DNA of 38,091 bases from Palleronia caenipelagi (GTDB lineage Bacteria; Pseudomonadota; Alphaproteobacteria; Rhodobacterales; Rhodobacteraceae), in the NCBI RefSeq assembly GCF_007004065.1, contig NZ_VFSV01000031.1, positions 1 through 38,091 on the forward strand. The letters run 5' to 3'. The notes beneath the pieces are model-generated. The model saw nothing but the letters and a program-made list of their open reading frames with translations. It was not told the origin of the DNA and ran no database searches. Both the position numbers and the translations under genes were made by a program. Positions 1 to 9,700 of this stretch are shown piece by piece; the first letter of the stretch is position 1; every line of letters begins with the position of its first letter.

Positions 1-233
1 CTGAGCACGACACGCACGGTCAGACAGGCCGAGACCGCCAGGTCCGAATACCGCCGCCGCGCACCGCGCTTGCCAGAGAGCGGTGAGATCCAGCCGGCCA
101 TCGCATCCTCGCTGAGCCAGACCGTCACATCACCGCGCCGGCGGAGGCTCTCGTTATAGTCGGCCCAGTTCGTGACCCGGTACTTTGCCTTCGCAAACTT
201 GTCCCGTCGTGATGCGTTGTGCTTGAAAGGCAT
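1..233 (-). CDS. IS5 family transposase, N-terminal part (runs off the window)
   Basis: Reading the minus strand from an ATG at 233 gives an open frame to the window edge (77 codons). It begins MPFKHNASRRDKFAKAKYR and continues with the VTNWADYNESLRRRGD-type block and W-x-SEDA motif that mark the N-terminal domain of IS5-group transposases. The catalytic DDE part lies outside the window. The IS end is probably near 299, because a reading frame for a different transposase (IS3 OrfB) resumes at 300 in mid-domain. The element therefore appears to have inserted into an older IS3 copy. The family call is confident; whether the rest is intact cannot be seen. Confidence 0.85.
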   Translation of the reverse strand, partial: MPFKHNASRRDKFAKAKYRVTNWADYNESLRRRGDVTVWLSEDAMAGWISPLSGKRGARRRYSDLAVSACLTVRVVL

Positions 234-299
234 CCCGTTGTCCCGTCGCTACATCTATCGGCCAGCTACGCAGTCAGATGGTTTCGTGCAACAAGGTCC

Positions 300-557
300 A
301 TCGAACCTGGATCGCCTTGGGAGAACGGATACTGCGAAAGCTTCAACGCCCGTTTCCGCGACGAGTTCCTGAATGGCGAAACCTTCTACAGCCTGCGAGA
401 AGCCCAAGTTCTGATCGAACAATGGAGGAAACACTACAACACGAAACGACCACACAGCGCATTAGGCTACCGCCCACCGGCCCCGGAAACCGTCGTCACG
501 ATGGACCGGAGGCCCGTCATGCACTAACAATCAAATTGGACCACTCAAGTGGGGCTG
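300..557 (+). pseudogene. IS3 family OrfB transposase, C-terminal remnant with right end
   Basis: From 300 to a TAA at 525-527 the frame encodes the end of an IS3 OrfB integrase: IEPGSPWENGYCESFN, then the FYSLREAQ and NTKRPHSALGYRPP blocks that surround and follow the catalytic glutamate. Nothing before the IEPGSPW block is present, because an IS5 element abuts at about 299. After the stop, the sequence to about 557 (ttggaccactcaagtggggc and a few more bases) closely resembles the end of a second IS3 remnant at 32571-32602, so it is probably the right terminal repeat. The fragment cannot be active. Confidence 0.85.
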
Positions 558-756
558 ATCAAATCCCCTCACTCAATTTGTGCGACAAGGCCCCTTGGGA
601 GCATGAGCAGTTTTTCACTTGGGCGATACACACCCTTTGAAATCGATTACTATTTGGTTTGCCTGCTTTTACGCTAAAGGCATATCAATGGGGCAGGCTG
701 AAAAAAGGCCAAAAAGTTTCCGACGGGACTCCAAAAGTTCCATTTGGACCTATGCA

Positions 757-770
757 ATCCTCGCGAGGAT
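757..770. repeat. 14-bp perfect palindrome downstream of the eCIS operon
   Basis: ATCCTCGCGAGGAT is identical to its reverse complement and lies 15 bases beyond the stop of the last eCIS gene (785). It could fold as a 5-bp stem in the operon's 3' end, but no T-run follows on the minus strand, so calling it a terminator would be a guess. The remaining sequence between 558 and 784 shows no gene. Confidence 0.35.
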
Positions 771-784
771 GAATTTTGGAATGC

Positions 785-3700
785 TTAGATCGGGAAAAAG
801 CCGTCTGTAATCGTGCCCAGATCCGCAGTTGTTTGCGAGGATTTTACCCGCGCTGCAATCCGTGCAAGCGCCGCCACCCCTTTCTTTCCGCTGCCCGGAT
901 TTGCGCTTTCGTTAGCGTGTTCTACCGCGGGCAATTCCTTTTTCCCATAAAGAATAAACAAGCTATTTTGGCGCTCAGCAATTTTTTTGCGCAGCTTCTT
1001 CCGTATGCCCTTGTTCACCGCACTGACCGACGATTTCGTGATCTCAGCCCGAGTTTTCTTTTGGATGCCCTTGGTTACGATTTCAGCCGACAGAGCATCA
1101 GTGAAATTCTCTGTTGCGTGAGATTTGACCTGATCTTTTAAGGGGCCGGGAGACGTTTTCATCGTCGGGTCCTGGTTCACCGTATAGCCCACGATCGTCG
1201 ACCCACCAGCGCTTTTGCTGTACGCCTTGCCGGTGCTCAATTTTGCCTCAGCAATAGCATTGGTGATGCGTGTTTCGATATCCATTTTCGCGTTGGGCGA
1301 CCGGAGCCGTGATGTGTTTCTGGATGTTACCTTTGCGATGCGCGGGTCTGACAGAATTTTTTTGAGGGCAGTGCTATCCAGAAATGTGCCCAGCGTCCAC
1401 GCGGTTGAAGATCTCATTTCCGAATGCATTGGATTATGATCCGCTTCGAGCTGGTTCTTGGCTGTTTTGATGCCGGACAGATTGCCATACGCGCCTGTCG
1501 CCCCTTCGTCGGCGATGAAATTGGCCGCAGCTGTTTTCTTAAACCCTTGGATGCCTGTTTGTCGAATAAGGTTGACCGACTTTGCGCTGAAATTCCGGGG
1601 CTTGTTCATATCTGCCAGTTTCAGCTCGGTATGGGCCAAGTGGTTCACATTGTTCAAACCCCGGTTCACGTTGACCCAAAGGTTTTTACTGGTTTTCTCG
1701 TATTTTCCGTAATAGCTTCGGGTTTGGTCCGTTTTCAGCTTGATTTGCTTTTCAAGCAACCCAGCGACCTTGGGGATCGGGTTATTGTCCGTTCCATCGA
1801 AGAGCTTGGTGATCTCGGCGGCGCGTTCGCCATCTTTGGCCGCCATCTTGTTGTTGTACTTTGCATGAATGGCAATCGCCGGGAAATCCGCCGTTGCGTG
1901 TTTTGCCGAGTAAAGGGACGCGCGCCCGAAAACGGCTTTGGCGGCATCCCCTTTGGCGTTCGGACCTGGTTTGACGGGCTTGAAGTAGATTGCCGTGCTT
2001 GTGTTCTTGGTTTTCGAATTTTTGATGCCGTCTTGTAGCGCTTGCAAACTTGATCTGTTGGGGTTGTGGTCCAGTTCAAGGTGGCTGACATCCCCACCCT
2101 TGAATTCTCCCTTGGCGCTAGACAGGTCGGAATACAAACCGGCCTGCCCCTCGAATTCTGTTGCCGGGTCGGCAAACCGAAAAAGACCCGCCCCTTTCGA
2201 CGTGTCGACATGGCGGTTGTTTTCCAGTTTTATCCCATACTGGTCCAGATCAATTTTAGCCTTGCCCAGTTGATCCTTAAGCTCCTTGATCTGCTTGGTC
2301 ATCGGCTTTTTCTTGCTTTCGAGCTGGATATCATCCGCCTCGTCGTCGGCCTTGGTGGTCTGGGTGTCAAACTTCAGAATAAATTCAAGGACATCCTTCA
2401 GTTCTTCGCCCTCGATGTTCTTCTTGAATCGGGTGCCTTCCGTTTTTTGGCGCTTGCGTTCCTTTTCGCTGAGGGTCGTTTTTGACGCAACAAAGGTTTC
2501 CGCTACCTTCCCCATCTTTTTTCCAAACAACCTGTGGGTCGTGGCTCCAACCTTGAACTCAACGCTGGGAAGCTTGCGCTTTTTGTTGACCTTCCCGATG
2601 ATTTTAGACAGGTACTTCTTGCCCTTCTTCACCAGGAATTTCAGCAGCTTGTCGATAGCCTTGTCCACAGGCTTGCGCAGCTTTTTCATGATGCTCTGTA
2701 TCTTGCGGGTGATGCCGCTGACCGGGATGATGGCCGCAAGGAATGCAAGGATCAGCGGTACCGTGCGGACCAGCGAATCTTCGACCTTGGCCGCGGCAGC
2801 GGACACATTGCCCTTGGCGATCTGGAAGAGCGAACTGAATACCGATTTGACGAAGTCGATGATTTGCTGCATGCGTTCGATCAGCATGACAACAAAGTTG
2901 TAGATCGTCAGTATCACCTTAATCACTGCGCCCACGGGGTTGGTCAGGCCCGCCAACCAGCTTAGCGCACCCTTGAGTACAGTTTCGAACAGGAACGTGG
3001 TCAGGCCGCCAATAATGGTGCTGGTCAAGCTCTCGATCATCGACACCATCTTCTTCCAGATTCCCATAACCCCCTTGGTCAATAACAGCTTAAGGACGTC
3101 GACTGACTTCTCCAGAAGCGACACTTTCTTTTCGCCGTTTGCCCCCAGCCGTTTCACTAGCTTTTTGCGGATATGAACCCAAGTCAGGCGCAGCACCTGA
3201 AACACGATCGACAGGATGCCCTTGAGGTCCAGCTTCTCGGGCAGCTGGATGTCAATTCCGTCAAGTGCGCCAAAGATGAATCCAAGGATACCCTTCTTCA
3301 AGTGCTTTGCAAAATTGTCAAAGAACCGTCCAAATCCCTGGCCGATGGCCTTGAACAGATTCTTGGCAAATCCCAGCGGATCCTTGAGGATCAGCCCTAT
3401 CGCCTGACCGGCAGATTTCAGAACGCCCCAGACCTTCTCCGCCCAGGGTCCGGCCAGCGCTAGTGCGCCTCGGATGATAAACTCCTGAACCTTTTCCTTT
3501 ACCTTCAGCACAAAGACCATAATGTCCCGCAGCAGGGGCGCAAACGCGGGCTTGATGGATTTGACCGGAGACCAGATAGAGAACATCGATTTCGCATTGG
3601 AAATCGTTCGTTTTACACGGTCCCACGTCAGGTTCAATTTGGTGAGTTGTCCTTTGACCCAGTCATAGGCTTTTTGCAGGGCGCGGGTTTCCTTCAGCCG

Positions 3701-4726
3701 ATCGGCCAACAACGTGCCAAAGGGGATCAGGCCCAGTAGACCATAGATAAGGTTTTCGGCGTTTTGCTGGACTGGCTCCAGGGTGATCGGGTCTTTGCCG
3801 ATCAGGTATCCAACAAGCGTGTACCCCGGCACATGGCGCGCATATTTCGCAATTTTCTCGAGGATCGCGTCTCCCAGAAAGCGGTTGACCGCCGGTCCGT
3901 GGCGCGTCGGTTTGACGGTGGTCTTCTGCTGGTGTTTTTGCTGGCGTCGCCGGTGTCCGGTTTGTTGCAACACATGAGTCAGCTCATGTGCCATCAGGCG
4001 GCGGTCCTCGGCGCGTTCACCGTCGCCCAGCCAGATATCGCGCCCAAAGGCAAAGGCGCGCGCGCCGATGGCGGCGGCGGTGTCGCGGTCGGTGGGGCGG
4101 TCGTGCAAGCGCACGTCGGAAAAATCGGTGCCAAACCGTGGCTCCAGATTGGCGCGCACGGCATCGGGCAGGGTGCGGCCCGGACCCGGATGGGTGATGG
4201 CCTCTTCCACGGCGGTGGGGGCGGCGCCACCTTCGGGGCCGACAACAGGCACCACAGCGCGTCGCAGCGGGGTGGCCGTTGGATCACCGGAGCCGCCCGA
4301 CGGTTCACCACTCTCGATCTCTTTCAGCTCTTCGGCGTCCAGTGCCTCGGTCTGGACGTCTTCCCCCTTTGTCAGCTCAATGTCCTGCTGCTCCTCGGGA
4401 ATGGCGGGGGTTTCGTTCAGTGCGTCGGCGTTGGGTTGATTCAACTGCGGTTTGCGCCGCAGCGTGGCCGCACCGGGCGCGGTCTGCCGGGCGGTCACCT
4501 GGGGCGAGGACATGGACAGCACGCGGTCGGCGACCGCGTCGGCCTCTTTCTCGGCGGGGTCATTTGCCGCGCCAACCTCAAGCTTGGTCTGGACTGCGCG
4601 CGGGATCTGCATCATCGCGGCGATACTGTCGGCGGTCCCCTTTGCCACGCGGCGCACGGTCCGGGCGGGGGCTGGTTTGACGCTTGGATTGCGCTGAGAT
4701 CTTAGCTTTGCCTCACCCATGGTCAT
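785..4726 (-). CDS. Giant DUF4157 eCIS cargo candidate with duplicated DHNP domain
   Basis: A 1313-aa protein and the last gene of the eCIS operon; its ATG overlaps the stop of the preceding gene (ATGA). Residues about 47-71 (KLEVG...DPAEKEADAVAD) and 195-256, including AHELTHVLQQ with HExxH at 247-251, form a DUF4157 metallopeptidase-like domain. Known work links this domain to eCIS toxins. Residues about 270-720 are glycine-rich amphipathic and hydrophobic helices, with strongly hydrophobic stretches near 565-615 and 651-670. The C-terminal part is basic and carries two related blocks with LELDHNP (883-889) and LEADHNP (1093-1099), each preceded by a Y-x-x-LS motif. The DHNP blocks may be nuclease-like, but this is unproven. 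An alternative ATG lies two codons in. Likely role: toxin delivered by or loaded into the injection device; a tape-measure-like role for the helical centre is an alternative. Confidence 0.8.
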   Translation of the reverse strand: MTMGEAKLRSQRNPSVKPAPARTVRRVAKGTADSIAAMMQIPRAVQTKLEVGAANDPAEKEADAVADRVLSMSSPQVTARQTAPGAATLRRKPQLNQPNADALNETPAIPEEQQDIELTKGEDVQTEALDAEELKEIESGEPSGGSGDPTATPLRRAVVPVVGPEGGAAPTAVEEAITHPGPGRTLPDAVRANLEPRFGTDFSDVRLHDRPTDRDTAAAIGARAFAFGRDIWLGDGERAEDRRLMAHELTHVLQQTGHRRRQQKHQQKTTVKPTRHGPAVNRFLGDAILEKIAKYARHVPGYTLVGYLIGKDPITLEPVQQNAENLIYGLLGLIPFGTLLADRLKETRALQKAYDWVKGQLTKLNLTWDRVKRTISNAKSMFSIWSPVKSIKPAFAPLLRDIMVFVLKVKEKVQEFIIRGALALAGPWAEKVWGVLKSAGQAIGLILKDPLGFAKNLFKAIGQGFGRFFDNFAKHLKKGILGFIFGALDGIDIQLPEKLDLKGILSIVFQVLRLTWVHIRKKLVKRLGANGEKKVSLLEKSVDVLKLLLTKGVMGIWKKMVSMIESLTSTIIGGLTTFLFETVLKGALSWLAGLTNPVGAVIKVILTIYNFVVMLIERMQQIIDFVKSVFSSLFQIAKGNVSAAAAKVEDSLVRTVPLILAFLAAIIPVSGITRKIQSIMKKLRKPVDKAIDKLLKFLVKKGKKYLSKIIGKVNKKRKLPSVEFKVGATTHRLFGKKMGKVAETFVASKTTLSEKERKRQKTEGTRFKKNIEGEELKDVLEFILKFDTQTTKADDEADDIQLESKKKPMTKQIKELKDQLGKAKIDLDQYGIKLENNRHVDTSKGAGLFRFADPATEFEGQAGLYSDLSSAKGEFKGGDVSHLELDHNPNRSSLQALQDGIKNSKTKNTSTAIYFKPVKPGPNAKGDAAKAVFGRASLYSAKHATADFPAIAIHAKYNNKMAAKDGERAAEITKLFDGTDNNPIPKVAGLLEKQIKLKTDQTRSYYGKYEKTSKNLWVNVNRGLNNVNHLAHTELKLADMNKPRNFSAKSVNLIRQTGIQGFKKTAAANFIADEGATGAYGNLSGIKTAKNQLEADHNPMHSEMRSSTAWTLGTFLDSTALKKILSDPRIAKVTSRNTSRLRSPNAKMDIETRITNAIAEAKLSTGKAYSKSAGGSTIVGYTVNQDPTMKTSPGPLKDQVKSHATENFTDALSAEIVTKGIQKKTRAEITKSSVSAVNKGIRKKLRKKIAERQNSLFILYGKKELPAVEHANESANPGSGKKGVAALARIAARVKSSQTTADLGTITDGFFPI

Positions 4727-6699
4727 TTCACCGGCACGATTAAATTCGATGGCGGGTAGAGTGGCCAGATCTTGGTTTCCAACGGACTGTATTTTGGACT
4801 GCGTGCCCGTGCCCCGGCGGCATACTCCCTTAGCGCCTGCTTGAGCTTCCCCAATACGTTCTTGCTCATTCGCTCGGGGTGCTGATCCAGCCAGATCAGC
4901 CTTGGATCGGCCGGGTCGTTCATATTCAGCGCCAGCATCACGGTGTGATACCCGGTGACCACCGACATGCCGAAGAAATAGACCCCCGGCTGCGTTTTGT
5001 ACCGCACGACCAGATCGGCCATCGACTTGTCCGGGTCCGTGTCAAACGTAGTGCCGCCGACCTTCTGATTGAACACCATCGGCGACCCGGCGCGTCCCAG
5101 TTCCTGCATGGTTTCCATGATTGTCATCACATGTTTCAGGTCCTTGCCGGGAGCGGCCTTGTCCTTGCGCTTGACCTCCGAGATGACCTTGTCCTTGGTT
5201 TGCAGGCCATAAAGTTCTCCTAGGCCCATGTAGCAGGCGGTCATGCAGTGTTTGCCACTTTGGTTGATATAGGCCAGCGCCAACTGGTCGACCGTTTCCT
5301 GCGGGAACGCAGCCGGAAAGCGTTTGAGCATGTTCATGGCCCGGGTGAACCCGTCCTTGTCCGCCTTTTCCAGCGCGATCTGGTTCTTCTCAAGCGCCGT
5401 TCGCAGCAGGGCCAGAATGTCCTGCCCTTCCGGTTGGCCCGACAAGACCGAGACCTGCACATTGGTCATCCACCCCAACATGTCCATAGACAGGGTCCCC
5501 GCGGCAGCATCGGCGGAGTTGAGGTGCGAGCGGATCAGGGGCAGGGCTTCGGATGCGTTGGTCATGGCCTTGACCACCAATTTTAGACCAAGACTATTGG
5601 GCGATTTTTCCACCTGCGCCCGTTCCTCGGCGGTCAGGGCGGTCTGGGGCTGGGACTTGACTGCCTGTTTCGACAGGGCATCGATCCATTCCGGTTGGAA
5701 CCCCTCGGCCCACAGCCCGGCCATCGGCGCGTTAACGATAGGCGGTCCGCCACTATGCGGCAGAATCATCGGCAAAGGCAGGCGCAGGCCCGCACGCCAG
5801 ATCGGCATGGCGGGGGGGGCCAGGTAAGACTTGTGATGAAACAGAAGGGCCTTGGCCAACCCGGTCGGCGTGCGTATCTCGGGGTTGATATCGTCGCGTT
5901 GTTTCCGGGTCAGATCCTGCGCGGCGTCGTTCCAATACTTCACCAATCGCGTTGCGATACTGATCATCGTGTCGCCCTCGCGCACGATGACATTCATGCG
6001 ACGGCGTGATCCATCTCTCAGCAATCCGCCTTCTACGCTGGGATGCCCGTGTTTTGCAATGCGCGGTTTCGGTGTGGCCGGCTCTTTGGGTTTGCATTGT
6101 ACACGGCGGTGCCCGGCCCTTTGCTGTTGCACCGTATGCACCAGTTCGTGCGCCAGAAGTCGTGCGCCGGGAGCCGTATCGGGGCGGTACTCCCCTGCGG
6201 CAAAACCAATCTTTTGCCCGACGGTGACGGCACGCGCTCCCAGCCGGTCCGACAGGGCCTGCGCCCGGCTCGACGTGTCGATTTTCACCGTGTCCAACGA
6301 CGCCCCCAACACGCCAGCAAAGCGTGACTTTTGGGCAAAGGGCAGGGCGGTCCCTGGCCCCATCGTGCGGGCTGCGGCGGGCGCGGCGACGGGGGCGACG
6401 CTGCGGCCAGAGGCCCCGCCGGAGGCGTCCTTGGGGTGGGCTGTCGCGGTGGGCGCCTTGGCAGCAGACACGCTTGGAGTGTCAGGTGCACCGGTTACCG
6501 CTTTGACGGCGATGGTGTCCGCCTCGGTCTCCTGTGATTTCGCTTCGGGGGGCAATTTAACGGGGGCGGCGCGCGCGGATTTCAGCGTGTCCTCGACCCG
6601 TGCCCGTGCATTGATAACGCCGGGAAGCGGCGGTCGCGCGCCTTCGGCCTGATCCCGCCTTCTGGACCGGCGGCGGCGTCTGCGGGTCACGCGGGCCAT
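4723..6699 (-). CDS. DUF4157 / LysM-like protein with a Cys-His-Asp C-terminal domain, eCIS cargo candidate
   Basis: A 658-aa protein. The N-terminus is an Arg run (RRRRRRSRRR, residues 6-15) followed by a long Ala/Pro-rich linker that contains ETEADTIAVKAV, a weak match to the first DUF4157 motif. Residues about 120-200 are a DUF4157 domain with AHELVHTVQQ (HExxH at 184-188). Residues about 236-310 (VIVREGDTMISIATRLV) look like a LysM or LysM-like module. The C-terminal third contains GKHCMTACYMG (Cys485), GYHTVMLAL (His585) and IWLDQHP (Asp605). This Cys...His...Asp order and the local contexts resemble papain-like or NlpC-like cysteine hydrolases; the enzyme class is inference. The start lies 7 nt after the previous stop. 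Likely a loaded effector, placed with its sister cargo gene at the operon end. Confidence 0.75.
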   Translation of the reverse strand: MARVTRRRRRRSRRRDQAEGARPPLPGVINARARVEDTLKSARAAPVKLPPEAKSQETEADTIAVKAVTGAPDTPSVSAAKAPTATAHPKDASGGASGRSVAPVAAPAAARTMGPGTALPFAQKSRFAGVLGASLDTVKIDTSSRAQALSDRLGARAVTVGQKIGFAAGEYRPDTAPGARLLAHELVHTVQQQRAGHRRVQCKPKEPATPKPRIAKHGHPSVEGGLLRDGSRRRMNVIVREGDTMISIATRLVKYWNDAAQDLTRKQRDDINPEIRTPTGLAKALLFHHKSYLAPPAMPIWRAGLRLPLPMILPHSGGPPIVNAPMAGLWAEGFQPEWIDALSKQAVKSQPQTALTAEERAQVEKSPNSLGLKLVVKAMTNASEALPLIRSHLNSADAAAGTLSMDMLGWMTNVQVSVLSGQPEGQDILALLRTALEKNQIALEKADKDGFTRAMNMLKRFPAAFPQETVDQLALAYINQSGKHCMTACYMGLGELYGLQTKDKVISEVKRKDKAAPGKDLKHVMTIMETMQELGRAGSPMVFNQKVGGTTFDTDPDKSMADLVVRYKTQPGVYFFGMSVVTGYHTVMLALNMNDPADPRLIWLDQHPERMSKNVLGKLKQALREYAAGARARSPKYSPLETKIWPLYPPSNLIVPVK

Positions 6700-6706
6700 G
6701 ACCGAC

Positions 6707-9700
6707 CTACTGTCCCAACAGCTTTGCGGCCGACAATCGTGCGTCGGTCAGCCTGGCCTTGGTTTCAGCGGCACCGTCTGAAATCGCGGTTAGCTTGGCG
6801 CTGTCCAGCGTGCTGAGCTCGGCAATGGTCACGATGCCATGAGCGCTCAGCAGCTTGAAGATTTCAGAGTCCACCTCGGCCAGCGCAGTAACAGGCCGTT
6901 CCTCACGCAACGTTCGAATTGCAGTATCCGTTTCAGCATCGAGCAAAGCGAACTCTTTGCGGGCGCGTGTCACGTCATCGGTGGCCGCGGCCAATTTTGT
7001 TATCGTGTCCTGCAACAGGGCGGTCTTTTCCGAAATCTGCGCGTCCAGTCCCTTCATCTGGGTTTCCAGCATTGCAATCCGTCCTGCGATAGCGTCGGTT
7101 TTGTTATCCATCTGGCTATGACCGGCACTCACGGCGGTTATTGCGGCGGATTTCGCCAAGGCTCTTTCAACCGATCTACTCTTGGCAGTCGGGTAGACGT
7201 ATTTTCCCGGCTGGCGTTCGACGATCACATAGCCAACGGCCTGGTCGCCCTTGGTCAGCATGACAACGCGGTCACCGGGGCCGACCCGATCCTGCAATCC
7301 CAGCCTTTCGTCAATGCTGGTCCCGCCCAAATTGGCCAACAGGTCCCGAGCCTCATCTTTTTGCACGTCGATATAATCTTCCACGTCAATGCCATTGCCT
7401 TCCAGAACCTCGGCGGCGGCTTCAAGGCTCATGCCATAAATGTCATAGTACTTCCGGTAAGTATTGTCGGCTACCGGACCTTTGGCGACCGTGGCCTCTG
7501 GCAGTATCCAAGGCTGGTAATCCAACATCGCGCCCTGGCCGCTGTTGTCCTGCTCACGCGGGCAACAGATGCTCTTGAGTGTGGAGAGCGGTACAGTGTA
7601 ATCTTCGCCGACAAAGGTCTGGGAGATCATGGTCTCGAACATCTCGCGGAAATGATAGACCATGCTGCGTGGCGTCATGGCCTGCCTCCGGCAGGTCAGC
7701 ATGCAGACTGAGAACACATCGCGAACATCCCCGTTGTCCATTTTCAGGTCAATCGACGCCAAGGGCACTCTAGGTTCCGCCTCTTCCGGGCACTCAGGCC
7801 ATATCGCCCAGCATTTGCACGCATTGACGAATTCTTCGCTCTGGCCGATCAGCAGGTTTATCAGCGCGGCAATTTGGTTGCCGCGCTGTTGTTCCAGCGC
7901 GGTTCCGCCGAACCCGTCCAGCATATAGGTCGTGATCACCCTATCCATGCGTTCGCGCATGGTTTTTGTATCTTCTGCAGAATAGGCCTTGGAATAGGCA
8001 TCGGCCAGTTGCATGATCGTTTCGTAGTTCGAGTCGTACTCGCTCTGCCTAAGCGCCATCCCGCCATTGGCCCAGGCGCCGCTGACCGACATGTTTAACG
8101 CATAGCCGAAGGTCTGGGCGCTTTTCTCGGGCAGTTTGGCAACCGTCTCATCAAAGATATTCGGGCTACGTGCGGCTTCACAATTGGCGATCTCGGTCTT
8201 AAAGGTCGGGTTGGCCTCAACGAATTCCTCGGCCAGGCCAATCACCAAGTTGGTAGTGGTCCCGTTGAAGCGCTCGATGCCAAGGCAATAGGATCCTTCG
8301 TTGTTTGATTGTCTTGCCTCCTCGGTCAAGCGGATTTTTCCCACGGGAAACGTTTTGGTTTTAGACCAGTCCGCTGTGACGAAATCGCCGCGCTGATCCA
8401 GATAAGTACCGGGGGTGACTGAAATGGTCGTGTTGTCGACCAGCCTAACTTTGAGGCCACAGGTCACGCCCCAATCCAGCACGAATTTCATCCATGACCG
8501 GTCGCTGCCGAAATCGGCATCGCACAGTTCTGTCAGCGCCTCATGTACGGTGTCAGCGCTGCCAAATAGATCGCGGCAGGGGTTGTCGAACCTGATCTGG
8601 GTGGCATTCAGCCCACACAGCCTGTCGAGCGCCTGCTGGACATTCTTGGCGCCGTCACCATTCGGCGGCCCGTAGATATCTGCGCAGTTGTTGGTGAAAC
8701 TGACGTGATCGGCGGGCAGGTCCGACAGCACCGGAAAGCTGACGGAGCGGCGTTCGGCGTCTGTCAGCGGTAAGGGTTTGCCGTTGTCGATATGAAATAG
8801 CAGGGCGTAATGGTGCTCAATCCCCAAAGGGAGTTTGCTCACGACATGTATGCGGTTGTCGTCGGTGGCGTCATGGTGGGCATTGGTGCGCAACTCGATC
8901 AGCCAATAGTCTCCCACAATCGCGTGAGCATCCTCGAAGTCGATATCGACGCGGAAGAAATCAAAGGCGATACCGGGGCGGCCATTTTTCGTGTCACCCT
9001 TGTTCCGACCCAAGGTGGGTCCGGCCGGACCATCAATTTCATAGCGGCAGTGCCCGTCCCAACGTCGAACGTGACCCCGTGCATGAGATTTGTTAATGGC
9101 AGCCAGAAAGTCGGGTGTGGCGCGTGTGGACGGATCGGCAAAGACGCCCTTATGACTTTCTGTTGTGATGTCGAAATGCTCGTACACAAAGGTGCCATCC
9201 CCGAATCCATCTGGTAGGGCGTCAAGCGCAGCAATCTCGGCGGCGTTTTCCGATGACCAGGCCAAGGTGATGGCATTGGGATTCTGTGCCAAGCCTTCGA
9301 CATCGACGATCTCGATCCGAAGCAGGCTGTTGGTCACCGTGTTTTCCACAGGGATTTGTGTCGCGCAAGGATCGCAGTCGTTTCCGGTGTCAGAATTGTC
9401 CAGATCGCTGACGGCCAGACGCCCGGAGCCGATGCGAGGAAACGCGCCTGACCCGTTGGCGATGCTGTCGGCGGCACCGGCCGGGGCGAGCTTGATCTGG
9501 GTCATCGTTTTGGTGCGGAACGCGGTTGCCGCGCCGTGCAGAGCGACCTCAGTCATGCGCCCATCTTCCAACGGATGAACTGTGCGGTGCCAGATATCCG
9601 CGTAAACGATCAGCGGTTCGTTTGCGTCGACGCCGGGCGGGTCGGGGAAATCGACCTGTGATTTCAACAGATCCAGCGGGTTGGCAGCGCTGTGGGTCTT

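Noticed and set aside
3764-4705. A 313-codon plus-strand open frame opposite the giant cargo gene
   Set aside because: It is antisense to the DUF4157 region and its sequence is low-complexity glycine-rich, so it is a shadow frame.
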